A stretch of 64,000 nt of DNA. Source: Isoetes taiwanensis. Lineage: Eukaryota > Streptophyta > Lycopodiopsida > Isoetales > Isoetaceae. How positions within the stretch are numbered: position 1 is the stretch's first letter; each line of letters starts with the position of its first letter. The translations under genes were made by a program, and so were the position numbers. The notes beneath the pieces are model-generated. The model saw only the letters and a list, made by a program, of their open reading frames with translations. It ran no database searches and had not been told where the DNA came from. The stretch lies in contig JAJEKV010000039.1 in NCBI GenBank assembly GCA_021234155.1, positions 11,485,077 through 11,549,076 on the forward strand. Direction: 5' to 3'. Positions 36,103-47,949 of this stretch are shown here, piece after piece.

Positions 36103-36660
36103 ATGTTTCTGAGGAGTTTGTTATCGTCTGCAAATTTTCTTCGTTATTCAAAGCCTTACGAGTCAATATCAGGTTTGGGACTTGTTCCCAAAATGCAACT
36201 TCCAAAATCCTATGAGTCTTTGACATGGAAGCGGTTTGCTTCTGGAAGAACAATGGGCTTTCCAAAAAGAACCAAGTTTCGGAAGTATTTCAAAGGAAGG
36301 GTTGGTGGTATCAGATGTGATGGCTCAGACCTTGCTTTTGGGAAATTTGGAATCAAGGCATGTGAAGCGGGCCGGATTTCATCAAAAGCAATTGAAGCCA
36401 CACGTCGTGTAATGAATCGCAAATTTCAAGGTGTTGGCCGGATCTGGATTAGAATTTTTGCAGACATTCCTGTTACGAGTAAACCTGCAGAGGTCAGAAT
36501 GGGGAAAGGTAAAGGAAATCCATCAGGCTGGATAGCTCGGGTTATGGAAGGGCAAATGTTGTTTGAGATGGATGGTATAAGTTTGGTGAATGCTCAACAA
36601 GCTGCCAGATTAGCTGGGCATAAGCTTTGTTTACCAATAAAGTTTGTAAAATGGCCCTGA
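36103..36660 (+). CDS. rpl16: Nuclear-encoded mitochondrial ribosomal protein L16
   Basis: 185 residues. From M51 (MGFPKRTKFRKYFKGR) to the end, about 135 residues, it is a complete uL16 of the plant mitochondrial type. Diagnostic stretches are KACEAGRISSKAIEATRR, RIFADIPVTSKPAEVRMGKG and KGNPSGWIARVMEGQ, ending KFVKWP. uL16 sits at the central protuberance of the large subunit and helps place tRNA. In many plants the gene lies in the mitochondrial genome, next to rps3. Here there is no rps3, and about 50 residues precede the old start. They are rich in Ser, Leu, Arg and Lys with few acidic residues (MFLRSLLSSANFLRYSKPYE), fitting a mitochondrial targeting presequence. The ORF is intact and the flanks are nuclear DNA. 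I infer a functional organelle-to-nucleus transfer, not an inert mitochondrial insertion. Confidence 0.9.
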   Translation: MFLRSLLSSANFLRYSKPYESISGLGLVPKMQLPKSYESLTWKRFASGRTMGFPKRTKFRKYFKGRVGGIRCDGSDLAFGKFGIKACEAGRISSKAIEATRRVMNRKFQGVGRIWIRIFADIPVTSKPAEVRMGKGKGNPSGWIARVMEGQMLFEMDGISLVNAQQAARLAGHKLCLPIKFVKWP

Positions 36661-38985
36661 ATCTAAGTTCCATCTTTAAGAAACTAATGAGCAAGTACTT
36701 GTCTAGATTAAGACGGACTCCTGTCATGGGCAGCTGGACAAACCTGAAGTCATTGAGGTGACTTGCTCAACTTGCTTGGAGGATTGATTGACGATTTACA
36801 ACGTTTGTAACTCTTGGGCTCTACTTTAATAATGCTCTAGATTCGCAGATCTTGAATGAAACTGAATATTTTATTGGGACATATCCAATGAGTTTTACCG
36901 GTGACATGTTAGAAATTGCCCTTCTCATTTCTTGCAGTAGTAGCACTGCTTGGGAGCCTCTTTTGATGGTAGGAAATTGATCTTGATGATGTGTACAGAA
37001 TACTGTTGACCAGTTTTCCTGTTAGCATGGCAGAACCACATTTGTGCAAAAGCAGCGCCCACTGGTCTGGAATACAAATCTGTCCGACCCAAACTTGTGG
37101 TGAGGCAGCATATAGGACACTTTTAGGTAGGAAATATTCTGTGGTGGTTGTTCTGTAACAGAAAGCTTGAAAATCACTTTGAATTTGAAGGTTGAAATTC
37201 ACATTGACGAATGCATACATATGTCATAACCACAATATTAGCCTTTTTTTTTCATTTACAGTTCTCTTTATATTGTGCACTCGTTAGCACTCATTGTAAT
37301 GTTTATACTGTATCATTTTTTGCTTATCGCATGATTGTGTTATTTATACGCCCAGAAAAAATGCACGACTTATTATGGGGATTGAATGTGCACAACCATA
37401 CGTAGTTGGGGTGAGCAACTATAAAATGCTGGGGATGCTTGAATGTTGCAATGGATAAGGGAACGGTGGTCAACAAGCTTTATTTGCAATGCAAGCCAGA
37501 ATTTATATTTGCAATGCAAGCCAGAATTTATCTGTTTGTGCGTCTCTATTTAGTATTGGACTAACCGTCAAGATGTGAAAAAACGTTGCATCAGTTTAGA
37601 AATGTTTCTTTGATAGATTCAATTTTGCTAGCGAAATTCAGAGCGAGTTGTGATAAGGAATGGCATTTTAATGGTAGATATCCGTGCAGCCAGAAGGGAT
37701 CCAAGAATCGGTTAAATTGAGGGTAAAGATATCCGACAGCGATATAGTTCCTGGATCAAGGGCCCCTTGTAACAATTTTAACAATTTTATCTTTTACTTC
37801 GCAAAATGGTTAATATGCACAATTTATTGTGCCAACAATGAAATTTAAGCATATCAAATTTGAGAGAACCTCCATCACTTAGAGCATTTAAAAAATTGAT
37901 TCGTGGTAAAGGAACTCAACATTAATACTAAAATCGAATTTATACACATAAAATACATATAGCAACAAACAGATTCTAAGAAGGGGGAGGACCCTTTTAG
38001 CTGAGGAGCCTACTAGCAGTGGATTTGCTCCAACATAGCCATTCAATCCAAAATATGAAACCATATAAGAGGCAAGCATGAAATTGAGGCTGTTTGAATA
38101 TGGGTTAAATGGAGGTTCCAATATCTCCCCATGGTTGGACCATACTGTAATGCTTACTTGCTTGTTAACTGTGTGAATGAAACTGCTCGTAACGGAAGTC
38201 CGTATATATCAAGCGAGAGCGGGTTAATGTGGCCAAAAATCTGTGATCAGCCACCTCCATTTCCATCCAACCCATCGATCTGCTTGATCCCCATGGGCTG
38301 AGCTACCATGCCCCATTCATGGGAGAGGGGGATATGCCATGCTTAAATGCCCATGCATATGCCATGCTATGCCCCTTATGCATTAACCGCAACAAATCAT
38401 CCGGCTTGCCAACCGTACCTGCCCAATTCACTTCAATGATTTCTGTTCGGTTCTCTTGTACATGAAATGTATAGTTCACGCAGGATTAAGACCATTCAAC
38501 TGGTTCAACCTGTTGAAATGCCTTGCTCCCGAAGGAATTTCGTTCGGATAAAAAATCCTCTTCTTTCCTGCCACTACTTGAATCCGCCGGCTTGCAGGAG
38601 ATGGTGGCCGACGTAATTGATCTGGAGGTGGAGAAGATAAGTTGCCCATGCCTAGAATACCCCTTAAGAAGCAAATTAATTCGAATTTCAGAGATCCCAT
38701 TCAAGATGCTCCCCATTCCAAATCCTCCCCATTCAAAATCCTCCCCCAGGCCCGTTTTCAAGGAAGGATTTGGTATGGGGAATGGAAGATCACCACACCG
38801 CGGCAAAGAATAGCTCTGTTGCTGTTCCTTGCTGCTATATTCCAACAAACAGAGTTTTAGACTTCATCACTGGAGAGCTCCAGAATTTAATACTACATTT
38901 CATAAGCAACGGACTCGGTCAAGAGATTCTGGACAAAAAAAGAAGCTTGTTGACGAGCATGCCCATCTGAAGATCATGAGGTGAG
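36661..38985. other. RPL16 3' flank and intergenic DNA
   Basis: No further gene recognised. A 25-bp unit (TTTGCAATGCAAGCCAGAAT plus five bases) is doubled at 37483-37532. A single GGTTAATGTGGCC unit appears at 38223, ahead of the large array, and may mark the outer edge of the MULE. Confidence 0.4.
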
Positions 38986-39425
38986 TGGTTGTTAATGTGG
39001 CCATAGACTGAGCTCTTAATATTGGCGTAGGGTGGTAGTGCCGGTTAATTTGGGAAAAGAAGGTATTGCTCGTGAAGTGAGTGGTGGTTAATGTGGCCAT
39101 AGGTTGTTGCCTTAGGCCTGGGTGGTTAATGTGGCCTTTGGTGGTAGTGGTTAATGTGGCCTTTGGTGGTAGTAATTAATGTGGCCTTTAGTGGTAGTGA
39201 GTAATGTGGCCTTAGTTAGTAGTAGTGGTTAATGTGGCCCTACTTAGTGCAAGTTAATTTGGCAAAGAGAGGTGGTGATTAATGTGGCCTTTGATGGTAG
39301 TGGTTAATGTGGCCTTAGTTAGTAGTGGTGATTAATGTGGCCCTACTTAGTGCAAGTTAATTTGGCAAAGGGAGGTGGTGGTTAATGCTGCCTTAAGCCT
39401 TAGGTGGTGGTGGTTGTTAGTGTAT
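38985..39425 (+). repeat. TTAATGTGGCC minisatellite, left array
   Basis: Degenerate units of about 16-20 bp with the core GGTTAATGTGGCC follow each other, interspersed with TTTGGTGGTAGT or TTAGTTAGTAGT spacers. A longer unit of about 105 bp, containing CCCTACTTAGTGCAAGTTAATTTGGC, repeats twice (39235-39385). The array lies directly upstream of the MULE transposase remnant and is in the same sense as the arrays downstream of it. Confidence 0.85.
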
Positions 39426-41760
39426 ATATGTTTGATTTTGCCATTTTATGGCTTCCACTTGAATGTTCCATATAGTAATTGAACAAGACAACCAAAGCTA
39501 TAGTTGCTGAAGCAAAGGGGATTGACCAGTCATACTCAAAAAGACAGAGGGGTATGAGCATCAAGAGAGGGTGTAGGTGCCATTTAACCATGAATCAATT
39601 GTATTTGAAACTCGAATGCACCAAAATAACCTTTCATGGGATGGAACACATTGACCTGGAAGGCAAAGTGTGTCATGAGGTTAATCATCCTCGATGTGCC
39701 AAGACCAGGCACAAAGTAGCTCCTTGATTATCAAAAGAGAAATATAATTATCTACACAAGAAATTTATCACGCCAGCAAAGCCGCCCGTCGCTAACATTT
39801 CTCTTAGTTGAAATTGGGCCAGAAATTATTTGGTACAGAATCACACCCCACAAGAGGTCCATAGGCAGCATGAAGAGCAATGGGCTCTAAAGAAGAGGAT
39901 GGATCCAAATAATGTAAAGAATAGAGATCAATTCCTTCATATGGATGATCTCTACAATTTGTCAAGGAAGATAGCATTGGACACTTGGATGCTGCACCAG
40001 GACGTTGCTTTGAGTGTAAGGATGTGGGTAGACTTGCACCCAGAATCAGCGTTCTTGTACCAGAAAGGTGCACCATTTATTCTGGAGATAATCACTCCCT
40101 TTCAGATGAAGATTCTCTTGGAACATGGCAAGAATGATGTTGTGGCAATGGACTCAACTTTCAAGACAAACGACTATTGTTATAGCTTGTACACCATGGT
40201 AGTATACGATGTCCATGGAAATGGTGTACCTGTTGTTTGGGTTCTCTCGTCTAGCCAGGCAGAAGAGGATATCCGGCCTTGGCTCTTTGCCTTGAAGAAT
40301 CATATCCATGGTGTGGATCCCACTTGGGAACTCTCTTGTTTTATTGTTGATGATGCCAAAGATGAAATTAAAGCATTGCAAAAGGTTTGGCCTAATTGTA
40401 GAATACAATTGTGCATTTGGCATGCGAGGAGCATGTGAAGAATAAGAAGGTTAGAGGGGAGATGTTTAAGTAACTCGGTCACATAATGTACGACACACAT
40501 ATAGAAGGGAATGGAAGATTTGGTAAGGATCATTTGGAGGCTTGTGAGAGGGAATTATTGGATGAGTTTAAGGAGAAATACAAATCTTAGAAGCAGGTTG
40601 TTAAGTACATGAACAAGACTTGGATAAAAAACATCAGCACTTGGATCATTGCCAGAAGAATGTATCCTCATACCAACCAAGAGACAAATGCTGCTATAGA
40701 GGCTTATCACAACTAAATGAAGAGAAAGATAGGGATTTCGAAGCATGCCTTGAGAGGTGGAAGGATTGACTGGATGATGTACATGCCACTTGTAGATTGG
40801 AAACACACCTTCTCTATGACAGGTTCAAGAAGGATGAGGGGTTCAAAGTGAATAAGAGACAGGAGCACATAGTTGAGACAACAATTATACGGCACATGTC
40901 ATTCCTGATGAGGCTGTTAGATGGTTGAACTTCAAGGAAGGGAGGCGGGAGTGTGGAGTCGAAGGATGGATGTATGGAATGCCAGCTGAGAGGATGTGCC
41001 CTACCTTGTGGATGTTGCCTATGAGCATTGGTCTTCTTGCGACTGCCCTTGGGGTATGAAAGGCAACATTTGCAAACACCAGGTCAAAGTGATCCAAGTG
41101 ATGGCCAAGTACATGAATGAGAACATTTTAAGGGTTTATGGAACATTGCATGGTTCTCAAGCTGGCAGTTTGGAGAACTTCAGGGCATTTGGAGAGCATA
41201 TGATGATGGCTTTCTTGATAATAGGGCACCACCTAGTCCTCAGGATACTTGCACATTGGTACAAGGTTTGGAGGATGACATTTATCTTGAGGATAGCAAT
41301 GGTGAAGAGAAGATTGTACCTGAGACCCCATCACGAGAATTGAATGTAGCATATCTAGCTCCACTTTGCTGAAACCTCCTGATCCTCAGAAGCCTCTTCA
41401 AGCCTACTTAAGTGTGACTACGAGAGCTATAGGATTAGCATTACTCCAGGAAGATAAAGCTGTCACATTTGCAAGTCTGACACAGAGATGAGATATCTGC
41501 ATTATGGAGACCATAGCTAGTAACTCCTAGGTTGCGCTGGAGGCCAATTTCCTACTACAGGAGCTTAGTTTGAAGTTGGAGAGACTGACCACTTGCAAGT
41601 TAAACACTGTTGTTGCACCTAGTCTACCCACTGTAGAAGACTTCAATGGAAAAACCTTGATGAGGCCAGTTCCATTTATGGAGTGTGGGAAGAAGCGAAA
41701 GAAGGTTGTTCGGTCTAGTGTGTTTTCGCGGGAGTGCGAAGGGCATCTTCAGGAATGAAC
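39400..41760 (+). pseudogene. MULE transposase with SWIM finger, degenerate
   Basis: Plus-strand remnant of a Mutator-like transposase. 39479-39727: N-terminal DNA-binding region (KRGCRCHLTMN..., then GMEHIDLEGKVCHEVNHP). 39830-40438: MULE catalytic domain, with MDSTFKTNDY (first Asp about 40151), PVVWVLSSSQAEEDIRPW, FIVDDAKDEIKAL (second Asp about 40348) and the C.WH motif CIWHA (about 40411). A frameshift follows near 40430, and the frame then continues with VKNKKVRGEMFK and ACERELLDEFKEKY. 41000-41190: SWIM zinc finger (SCDCPWGMKGNICKHQVKV). 41570-41758: C-terminal tail. There are stops at 39725 and near 39808, and several after 40460, so it is inactive. The N-terminal and catalytic parts share one frame. 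Confidence 0.85.
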
Positions 41761-41789
41761 GATGTGGCCATGTTTCAATCTCCATACCT

Positions 41790-42089
41790 TAATTTGTTCT
41801 AAATTGGTTAATGTGGCCGTGCTTTCTATTATTAATATCTATTAGTATAATTCTTGCAAGTTAAGGTGGTTAATGTGGCCTCAGGTTAATGTGGTTAATG
41901 TGGCTATAGGTTAATGTAGCCTTGGGTCAGAGTGATTAATGGGGCCATGGATTAATATGGCCATGGGTTAATGTGGCCATAGGTTATTGTGGCCACATTA
42001 ACCCATAGCCACATTAACCACTGTTTTTTTTAGTGTTACCATCTTTCCAATGGTTAATGTGACCATAGATTAAGGTGGCCTTAGATTAA
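41790..42089 (+). repeat. TTAATGTGGCC minisatellite, right array, part 1
   Basis: Units of GGTTAATGTGGCCATA type run up to the A at 42089, where Helitron 2 begins. Two inverted units (GCCACATTAACC) at 41990-42022 form a local palindrome with the forward ones. The array continues at 49774 and again at 62534. Confidence 0.88.
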
Positions 42090-43174
42090 TCTTCTTTTTT
42101 AAAAAGGGATGGGGTTGGGAATCGTGCCTGGAACGCCGCATGTTACGCCGCATGCGGCGTTCCCTTCCCCTTGCGGGACACTTGAATGCGGGACACTTGA
42201 AATTGAATTTTCGTCTTTCCCTTCTTTTCTCTCTCCCGCCCCCCTTTCTTTTTGTCTGTTTCCGTCTATTCTATTCCTCTTTTTCTCTATGCCGATACTG
42301 GCATTCTGTAAGGTGGGGCGGCGAGCTCTACTCTAGGAGAATCACACTAGGAAGCGGCTTGAGGTCGCAGGAGGGAAGCGTGCAGTAAAAACTTTGCCGA
42401 AGTGAAGTTTTGCAGTAAGGATATGAGGACGACCAAGCAAGAAGGCAATTTTTACATACTGTGTACGAATGCTAATCCTCTAAGATCTCTAGGCATGCGC
42501 CCAATTGATGTAAGTCCATTTCTAATGCTTTTTTTCTATATCATATGCAGTTGGAGGTAGCTTTGCAACTAGGAGAGTTGACACTAATCAAACTTTGGCC
42601 TCTGCTTTCTCCTGCCGGTATAACATGATCGTTCATTCTGCATGGTGGAAACCCTGTAATAGTTTGTTGCAAAAACATTTGCTTGAGAAATGTTCTATAT
42701 AATACTTTAGGAATGCCATAATACAGCTGCGGCTAGAGCGTTCGTGTATGGTATCTGCAAGGTATCGATTTGATAAAAAGCTGCAGAGCAAAACTATTTA
42801 GTATTCTGATTGTGAAGTGAGAGTTGTAGCTGGAGGCATCATGCAAGGTAACATAGCCCTTCTTTCTGTTCCTTTTGATTCTTCTTTAATTTTCCTTCTA
42901 AGTTTCAAGGTCATGTTTTTTAACCAGACGAAATAGATTCTTCAAAGAAATAATGCCCCAAAGACAAGATGCGAAGCTTCTAAGTAAAGCCCCATATCAG
43001 TTTTATTTCCTTACCCTTCCTTATATTATTTCTGCAGCAATGCATAGAACATGAATTGAATATGTTCCATGGCTTATCCACCTCCTCCTAGATTGATAAC
43101 CAGATATCTCATCTCTAATTCTTGGTTTTATGCCTCGCATTTATCTAACCTTTAGAACAATGGAGTTTTTGCAG

Positions 43175-43669
43175 AACATGACCTGGCTAATGAAGGTGTC
43201 CAGCAGGTTGAAGATATTGGGAAGATGTTCTTCATGGTAAATATTTTTCCAACTCTGATTCTAAAAGTAACTTCTGATAGATCACAATGGCTTATGGGTT
43301 GTTACCAGGTACTGGAACAGTACAACATTAATAGACTTCAAATCATTTTTTCATCATTAGCAGGACACTGCAGACTTCCAAAGCAATTGCAAAACCTTTG
43401 GATATAATGCAAGTAAAACCACAGATACAGGTAAGGACGAGCTTTAGCACCTCCATGTCTGATTTGCCATTCAATATCTTCCATTTTTCTCACTACTACA
43501 TCTATTTTTTGTTAATTTGCTGGCTAAGCAAAGCAATAGGATGATTCTGAATGGGAGACAGTACTTAAAAATTTGGGACTTTGATGTCAGCAATCCAATG
43601 GTTGGGCCTGATGGAGGAGAAAGTGTTGCAGATGTTGCCAAGCGGGACTTGAAAGTCCTATTGAACTAG
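43175..43669 (+). pseudogene. Captured histidine-phosphatase (phosphoglycerate-mutase-like) exons
   Basis: Three exon-like pieces in the sense of Helitron 2. 43175-43236 follows TTTTTGCAG and ends before GTAAAT; it encodes HDLANEGVQQVEDIGKMFF. 43364-43430 follows a TTAGCAG acceptor and ends before GTAAGG; it encodes TLQTSKAIAKPLDIMQVKPQ. 43562-43669 follows GAGACAG and encodes IWDFDVSNPMVGPDGGES and VADVAKR, then an early stop. The order and wording (LA..GV.QA...G, R/T..TA..IA..L, W..D...P..GP.GGES..DV..R) match plant histidine-phosphatase superfamily proteins related to phosphoglycerate mutase. The N-terminal RHG motif and C-terminal VSHGD motif were not found, so the fragment is incomplete. 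Introns are kept, which points to capture at the DNA level. Confidence 0.72.
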
Positions 43670-45342
43670 AAACAGAGTAGGTCTGTGATATAGAAGTGCA
43701 TTTGCCTAACTGCTTCAAGAAAGCATGACAGACCTGATTACTGCCTTTGTGGACAACCCAATTAGGAGAAGTGCCCAATGATCAAAGGGATCGTAGAAGC
43801 ATCGCTACAACTATCTGAAGAAGCAAACAATTTTAGGGTATGACTGCCAACTTTTTGTCACTCTGTTGTTCAATGCTTCAAATTTTTATTTGTTTTATTA
43901 ATATAAGGACAGTCTGGCCTTTGGAGTAGATAAGGGATGTATCCCTACTGTCCTTATGCTATACTCATTGCAAATGTTACTGAAAATAACAGAAAATGAT
44001 CTTTTGATTTAGGAATGATGGGGTAGGATGTATTTGCATGCATATATGGTAACACTAATAAGTGTAAGCATCAGATTGACGAGTGAATGAAGCAGCGGTT
44101 GAAAAATTAAAGAAGTAATTCTTATCTTAGAGTAACCAAAGTTATGTAATTATTACTTATGCTATTTCTGGAGCTTGCATTCATGTGCTCTGATTATAAT
44201 TGTGTACATCTTTATGCATGTAAGATAATTTACCTTGGGGGTTAAGAGTTCCCATCTTTGGTTTAGGTTGGTAAACTTACTTCTGGCGGCATATAAGAAA
44301 GCATGATATCCAAGCTGTTAAACTTCCTTTTTTTTCCGGATAGAGAATGGTATAAGAAAGCAGGATATGCAGGTACACAGTTTATGCTTACACTATATTG
44401 CTGTTGTATTTGATTTGCTTAATATGCATCCATTATAACCAAGCAACCTGCTTTGTTTTCTCCGCGGTATTCTTTTTTTGCATAAATTCTTAACTGGCAG
44501 TGTGAAATAAGTATAGTTAACGCTAACCTAACTTACCACTTTAACTACTAGTGTGAATCATCAACACAAAATTTAATTCAATTTTTTATTTTTAACTTAA
44601 TGGGCATGATGGGAATGCAAATTTCCATGCTTCCTTAAGTTAGTTCTAATTTAACCACCTCAATGGAAAACTAGATTTTTTTTTCTAGTTAGGTTAAGAA
44701 ATAACCAAGTAGTTAAGCTAACTTAACTTAATGGCGAGTGGGAAATGGCCCTATGTCTCCTAAATGTGGAGTCTGCATTTAATGTATATGTTTCGAAGTT
44801 TGTGTAAGACGTCTTTCTTTCTATGCTTAATCTGCAAATATACACATGTAATTATTTCCACAGGGCGAAGTCTGTAAGTGCTAATCGCCCTTAGTCATGT
44901 GCTATAACCAAATTGAGCTATTACAATAACTTAGGCTAGATGATAAGCCTTGGCATATCATTCTTATGATATTTGTATTTCTTTTGTGGATTTGTTTTCC
45001 CTGAAATGCTTCCACTTTCTTACAGGCACAGGCGCTGGGTCCATGTGCAATAGGTCATCATGTGTGCTTTGAGTTTGCATGGCTTCAAGAAGATGGTTCT
45101 AATCTACTTAACGTTTTCAGAGCTTGATGGTATGGTTCTAAACTGCTTTTCTCTAGCTGCACTTATTATTGCAATGCTAAATATTACATTGCATGAAGAA
45201 AAATATTAATTATTGTATTAAGAGTCTCCAGTACACCGCTTATCTTAAGGTTTTCCTGCATGTGTTAGAATAAATTACCAAAGATTAGATATATGGCTCA
45301 ACTTTTGTCCATTTTACAGGTTGATGTTGTAGAGCAACAAAC

Positions 45343-45937
45343 CAACACACAACTACCATTAACTTTATTAACACAAACCATTGCATTTAACACATTTAAA
45401 TTAAAATCCCCCTTAAACCCCCTTTGGTTTGGGTGCATATTCACACGGGGGGTTACGTAGGGCAGCGAGAGCTCCAAAAATATATTTACAATACATGTAC
45501 AAAATTAACACCATTAAGTACATTCTCTCAAACCTTATAGTATTTTGCAAACTTTAATATACAGTATACAAAAACTTGTACATGCATACCCCACAAACGA
45601 GGATCGCTATGTGCCCTTTATTCCAAGATCTGGACCGTACATAGCGATCCTCGTTTGTGGGGTATGCATGTACAAGTTTTTGTATACTGTATATTAAAGT
45701 TTGCAAAATACTATAAGGTTTGAGAGAATGTACTTAATGGTGTTAATTTTGTACATGTATTGTAAATATGGTTTTGAGCTCTGAACTAAGGCCCAATGGT
45801 TAAGGCAATGGGGTAAAATAAGATATCATGAGCATGGGAATATGCACCCAAACCAAAGGGGGTTTAAGGGGGATTTTAATTTAAATGTGTTAAATGCAAT
45901 GGTTTGTGTTAATAAAGTTAATGGTAGTTGTGTGTTG
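45343..45937. repeat. 595-bp near-perfect palindrome (foldback element)
   Basis: The left arm starts CAACACACAACTACCAT at 45343 and the right arm ends with its reverse complement at 45937. The arms stay complementary almost to the centre, where AACGAGGATCGCTATGT and ACATAGCGATCCTCGTT flank about 30 nt of loop near 45625. Differences are a short unpaired block near 45430-45475 opposite 45778-45840. The structure is that of a foldback or MITE-like element inside Helitron 2. No transposase is present. Confidence 0.85.
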
Positions 45938-46055
45938 ATTGTTATATTAAAAAAATTTTTGGGCCCTTCGGGCCCTAACTAAAGCAAACATAGGTAAACT
46001 TTATGGGCCTAAATATTAATTAAAAAAGCACAAATAAATTATTTCAACAAAGCAT

Positions 46056-47790
46056 TCATAAGGTATTACAACATGAGTGGCACGAAAGCACGGGCCCTGA
46101 GCTTTCTTTCTCAATCGCATGTTTCTCAATCTCCCCGATATAATGTCGGACTAATGTGCCATGTCTCAAAGCAAATGTTGCAATGGTTGGTGGCAAATTG
46201 CAACACAAACCCTCTTTTGATCTCAAATGACCTAGCAAATATTTCTCAACTTCATCTTTCATGCTCAACGTCCATTTAGAATCGCTAAGGCCACAAGATT
46301 GAATCGATTCTTCCCACCATCCATCAAAGTAACGTGACAATTGGTTTTGTGATGATAAAACTGGATAAAAATTGGTTTTGTGATGATAAACCGGATAAGA
46401 ATGTAAGAAATTACATAACTTGTTTTGCATTTGTCCGGCTTTTCGATGCCGGAAACACAACAATGAAGCTCGCAATATCAACCCATGTATTGATTTATCA
46501 AAGTGCTTATTACTTTTCTTGTCTAGCATACAATTGTTCAAAAACATTTGTCCAATGCGCTTTTCGGACTTAAAAATGATCATCCCTCCCATGAGCTTGT
46601 ACATTGTCTCCGAAGAAGTGATATACAAAACAAACTCTCTCTAGCCGACATGTTGTTCAATGACAAGAAATGTCTTTAATTGTTTTATTGAAGTCCGATC
46701 TCTTCCAAATATCCATAGAATCCTTAACCCTTGTGCCTTTCGTCTTCCATTTCATCAAAAGACCGCTTCTCGCTTTTGATTTGGTTTGCATGTGGACATT
46801 CTATGTATTTGCTCTCTTTGTCTAATTGAGGCTAGCACAATAAGAGGAACAATCTGTCCATTGCCAATTCCAAATGCACCAAGAAGAGCACTTACAAGAA
46901 GTTTACGGGCCTCGGTGAGCTCCATGAGATCTAAGAGAGCTCGAGCTTGATCAAAGGCTTGATTTAGGTGTTTCACCCTCTTTGGTGTAGGAAATTTTGC
47001 CATTGAGATCTTCAAACATGGTGGCCCATTCAAATGCCCTTTTCACGCTTTGAGGCTGCCATAAAACTGGATCTAAGAAAGATTGATAACCCGATGCTAG
47101 TATGAGCATATCTAAAAAGCACCTGCAAGGCAATCCGAGCATAAACGACAGAGAAGGATCCGACCTAAGTTCTTACATAAGATTTTCGTTGTATTTGATT
47201 CCTTTCCATTAAAATGAAGAAACTTTTGTTTGCGGCCATAGGAGCACGTTTGCCGATCCATATTCTTCTGCTATTTGTTGAGCCCGCAGCGATAACCTAA
47301 ATTACCACTTTAGCTCCACAATCAAACCCATCCATTATTTGCATTGTCGGGGCTTTTTATTCTTAAAGAGGTTTTCATCGGGAATGCAAAGATCCGCCAT
47401 AGCCACATCTTAGAGTTCGAAAATTAACCTTTGGATAGTCCCTTTTTTTTCACTAAGGGGCTAAGATTTAACTGATTTGATCCGCATGCACCTTAACATT
47501 GTCGATGATACAAAACGGTAAAGAATACTTCCCAACCATAGTGGAGAAACGATCGGATTTGAGTTGTGGGCTCCAAGATTGTTAAGTTGAGCAAGGATGC
47601 AAACGATGGAGATTATAAAAATGGAGGAAGCGGGTAAGAGGAACAAGGATGTAAGGCTCGCCATGGATTGTGCTATTTGCAAGATTGGATCAACGGCAGC
47701 CACCACCTTAGAGCTTGGATCCAAAGATTCGGGCGGAGAATTTTCATCTTGAGTAGCACTTTTGTGGATGGGTTTGCCATAGCAACCCAC
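46056..47790 (-). pseudogene. Unidentified broken coding region in Helitron 2
   Basis: Several minus-strand open pieces follow one another: 47790-47461 (hydrophobic stretch SIFIISIVCILAQLNNLG), 47142-46951, 47033-46755 and 46628-46056 (190 codons, including FDGWWEESIQSCGLSDSKW). They overlap or switch frame with stops between them, which suggests one decayed protein-coding sequence. I do not recognise the family. It runs opposite to the Helitron. Confidence 0.35.
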
Positions 47791-47949
47791 TTCGACAATG
47801 ATCCAAGCGCTGGGTCCGATTGCAAAACCCTAGAAATGGTTCACCTTTTGTTATTTCATGAGAAAAAAAGGGCCCTTGGATTTTTTCAATTAAAAGAGGG
47901 CTTTCTTTGTAAGCCCTTTGATCTTAACCATTGCGGAGGATGAAACAAA

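Noticed and set aside
36103-36660. Inert insertion of mitochondrial DNA (NUMT)
   Set aside because: There is no flanking mitochondrial sequence such as rps3, the ORF is intact, and a presequence-like leader is joined in frame.
38985-39425. Regularly spaced repeats that might suggest a CRISPR array
   Set aside because: Units are degenerate, spacing varies, spacers repeat, and the setting is eukaryotic; it is a minisatellite.
41370-41500. RNase H-like phrase (AIGLALLQEDKAVTFASLTQ) after the MULE SWIM domain
   Set aside because: It resembles a retroelement RNase H region, but it is short and isolated with no neighbouring reverse transcriptase.
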